NCBI RefSeq assembly: GCF_000425845.1
Contig: NZ_AUEF01000001.1
Location: forward strand, 62,001 to 126,000
Direction: 5' to 3'
Origin: Jeotgalicoccus psychrophilus DSM 19085
GTDB taxonomy: Bacteria; Bacillota; Bacilli; Staphylococcales; Salinicoccaceae
DNA: 64,000 bases
Position numbers and translations under genes: made by a program. Below the pieces are notes generated by a model. That model did not search any database. It saw nothing but the letters and a program-made list of their open reading frames with translations, and was not told where the DNA came from. Of this stretch, positions 62,428 to 64,000 are shown one piece after another; the stretch's first letter is position 1; each line of letters begins with the position of its first letter.

Positions 62428-63837
62428 TTAATTGGCTTCATCGAGGAGAATCTGCAGGCCTTTATCTTCAACAGGCGTATCCAGTTTGCTGATCGCTTCA
62501 TTCATACTTTCATAATCCTGGACTTTACGGAATTCGAGTATTTTTTCTTTGGCAGCAAACTCATTTGATGGATCCATCTCATAGCTTTTGTCTACGTACT
62601 GCTGCCCTTTCTCTCCGTCGCCCGACTCAATATACAGCTTGCCGAGGAGATAGTAAGTCATATCTGTCGCAACTTCTTTATTAATCGAATTATTTACGAC
62701 CTCCAGTGCAGCGTCGTAATTGCCCTCTTCATAATAGTGCAGAGCTTCATCGTCCATCGGATGAATAGAAGTCTGCTGATTCATGCCAAAATGGCTGAAC
62801 ATCGTGAATAAGATTAAGACAGCTGCAGCTATAATCGTATATTTAAACTGAATTCTTCTGAAATTGAATATGATACCAAGTAGCACGCCGACAATCAGTC
62901 CGCCGATATGTGCATAATGATTAATGTTTGCTGTGAACATAGATAAGACTGAAACGACTGCAAACACTGCGATTATTTGGAAAATCAGTTTTGCTTTGAT
63001 TTTTCTTGTGATTAATAAATGTATAATAATTAATCCAAGCAGTCCGTATACAGCGCCGCTCGCTCCGAGAGATATTCCTTCGGTAATGAAGACCAGTGAA
63101 AACAGGCTCGCGATGGTGCCTGCTGTAATGTACGTTATGAGCATATGCCACGGCGTGTATATTCCTTCAACGAACTTGCCGAGTATATACAAGGCGAAGA
63201 TGTTAAACAGGAAATGGCTGACTCCTACGTGTAAAAATGTACTGGTGACGAGTCTGTAATATTCACCTGAAGCGACTTCGTAATGACTGACTGCAAGAAG
63301 ATTCGTTAATTCATAAGTATTAAACAGATGAACAAATATTAGATTGATTAACAGCACAATCGTATTTAATGTAACGAGCAGTAGTGTCATCGGCGTAAAT
63401 TTGATCATGTATTTCTCGAATGGATGACGGGACATCAGTCTGCGTTTATAAAATGCATCATCTTTCGGCTTCTTATATTTCATATCTATTTTATAAAAAG
63501 GGTTTGAGATAATCTTTTCAAGATTGTTAACCGTCCGGTGATTCACTTTTAATGTTTTTGATTTAAATTTACGGGTGAACTTTTTCTCGGTTAAATGATA
63601 TAAATTAATTGTTTTAACTAAGAAGCCTGCGATTTGTGACAGATTATCCTGTGAATTAAAAATATTATCTGTAATTGATTCAAGCTCACTGTCAGACAAA
63701 TCAAGATCTAAAAGACACATCAGTGTTTTCTTTTTGCGGTCTTTCAGCCAGATGATTTCCGTATCATTTTCATAATGAAGAAAATCATAATTTGTATATT
63801 TAGCAACTTCAAATGCTGCCTGCCATTTATTCTTCAT
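62428..63837 (-). CDS. Rhomboid intramembrane serine protease with TPR tail (YqgP/GluP-like)
   Basis: Protein of 469 residues. A soluble N-terminal domain (about 1-150) precedes a seven-helix rhomboid core (about 155-365). The catalytic serine is in GASGAVYG and the histidine in HYAHIGGLIVG; the HVGVSHFLFNIFALY loop is typical. The C-terminus (about 380-469) has TPR-like helices. Bacillus YqgP cleaves membrane transport proteins. It overlaps the upstream cyclo-ligase gene by 11 bases. Confidence 0.9.
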   Translation of the reverse strand: MKNKWQAAFEVAKYTNYDFLHYENDTEIIWLKDRKKKTLMCLLDLDLSDSELESITDNIFNSQDNLSQIAGFLVKTINLYHLTEKKFTRKFKSKTLKVNHRTVNNLEKIISNPFYKIDMKYKKPKDDAFYKRRLMSRHPFEKYMIKFTPMTLLLVTLNTIVLLINLIFVHLFNTYELTNLLAVSHYEVASGEYYRLVTSTFLHVGVSHFLFNIFALYILGKFVEGIYTPWHMLITYITAGTIASLFSLVFITEGISLGASGAVYGLLGLIIIHLLITRKIKAKLIFQIIAVFAVVSVLSMFTANINHYAHIGGLIVGVLLGIIFNFRRIQFKYTIIAAAVLILFTMFSHFGMNQQTSIHPMDDEALHYYEEGNYDAALEVVNNSINKEVATDMTYYLLGKLYIESGDGEKGQQYVDKSYEMDPSNEFAAKEKILEFRKVQDYESMNEAISKLDTPVEDKGLQILLDEAN

Positions 63838-64000
63838 GCTCTCTCACTTCTTTTACGTTAAATATCTCTTTATCGGTAATCAGTGTATTAACCGGCAGAT
63901 CATATTCTTCAACGATAGTCTCCCCTATCTGCTCACTGAAAATTAATGAAGCTGTATCGCCTTTAAAAGTCGTTAGGAAACGATCGTAAAAGCCGCCGCC
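63827..64000 (-). CDS. 5-formyltetrahydrofolate cyclo-ligase (partial, 3' end)
   Basis: The window ends inside this gene; only the last 57 codons are present. They begin GGGFYDRFLTTFKGDTASL, matching the GGGYYDR motif that binds ATP phosphate in the 5-FTHF cyclo-ligase family (Bacillus YqgN), and end with a long VKEVREHEE helix. The same yqgN-yqgP neighbour order occurs in bacilli. Confidence 0.85.
   Translation of the reverse strand, partial: GGGFYDRFLTTFKGDTASLIFSEQIGETIVEEYDLPVNTLITDKEIFNVKEVREHEE

Overview
The window looks like a moderately low-GC Firmicute of the family Staphylococcaceae. Gene order mixes Bacillus-type blocks (rluB-resA-resB-resC-response regulator; ptb-bcd-buk-lpdV-bkdAA-bkdAB-bkdB) with staphylococcal neighbours (fur-xerD-deoB; recN-argR-tlyA-dxs-ispA-xseB-xseA-nusB; comG-aroK-gcvT). 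Jeotgalicoccus or a close relative is my best guess from gene order alone; I could not test it. No rRNA, tRNA or CRISPR was seen.

Layout. 71-6274 (minus): the 5' end of transcription is scpA-scpB-rluB (chromosome condensation, 23S pseudouridylation), followed by resABC (cytochrome c maturation) and an SrrA/ResD response regulator. 6296-13235: DUF309 protein, deoB, xerD, fur (with a PerR-type box), a NudF-like Nudix hydrolase, an alpha/beta hydrolase, rnz and an AraC-like regulator. 13511-23138 (mostly minus): PepT-like peptidase, a Prli42-type miniprotein, bacilliredoxin, and the seven-gene branched-chain keto acid operon that feeds branched fatty-acid synthesis. 23376-31775: DUF2627, recN, argR, tlyA, dxs, ispA, xseB, xseA, nusB and an Asp23-family gene. 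32220-39476: an Ltp-type lipoprotein, an unknown protein, accC, accB, efp, an M24 peptidase, then plus-strand membrane and rhodanese-like genes. 39821-44236: gcvT behind a glycine riboswitch, aroK, and comGG to comGB. 57798-64000: the comGA start, YqgY/YqgX/YqgW-like genes, argG-argH, a rhomboid protease and the end of a 5-formyl-THF cyclo-ligase.

The main accessory feature is a 13,035-bp Tn554-like transposon (44760-57794) inserted inside the Walker A codons of comGA, the ATPase gene of the competence pseudopilus. It carries three tyrosine-recombinase-family genes and a small helix/coiled-coil helper gene, a Type III-like Mod/Res restriction-modification pair, and a decayed HNH nuclease gene. 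Its ends are inverted 9-bp repeats followed 10 bp inward by a 7-bp repeat, and it is bordered by two different hexamers, as in Tn554. The insertion cuts comGA in two and separates comGB-GG from their promoter, so the element probably disables DNA uptake in its host while adding a defence system.

The second unusual feature is a set of four short intergenic tandem-repeat arrays (near 6850, 13306, 31964 and 39572). Their sequences differ, yet every one has a period of exactly 41 bp and every unit contains inverted repeats. Three of the four lie between convergent genes. I know of no described family that fits them.
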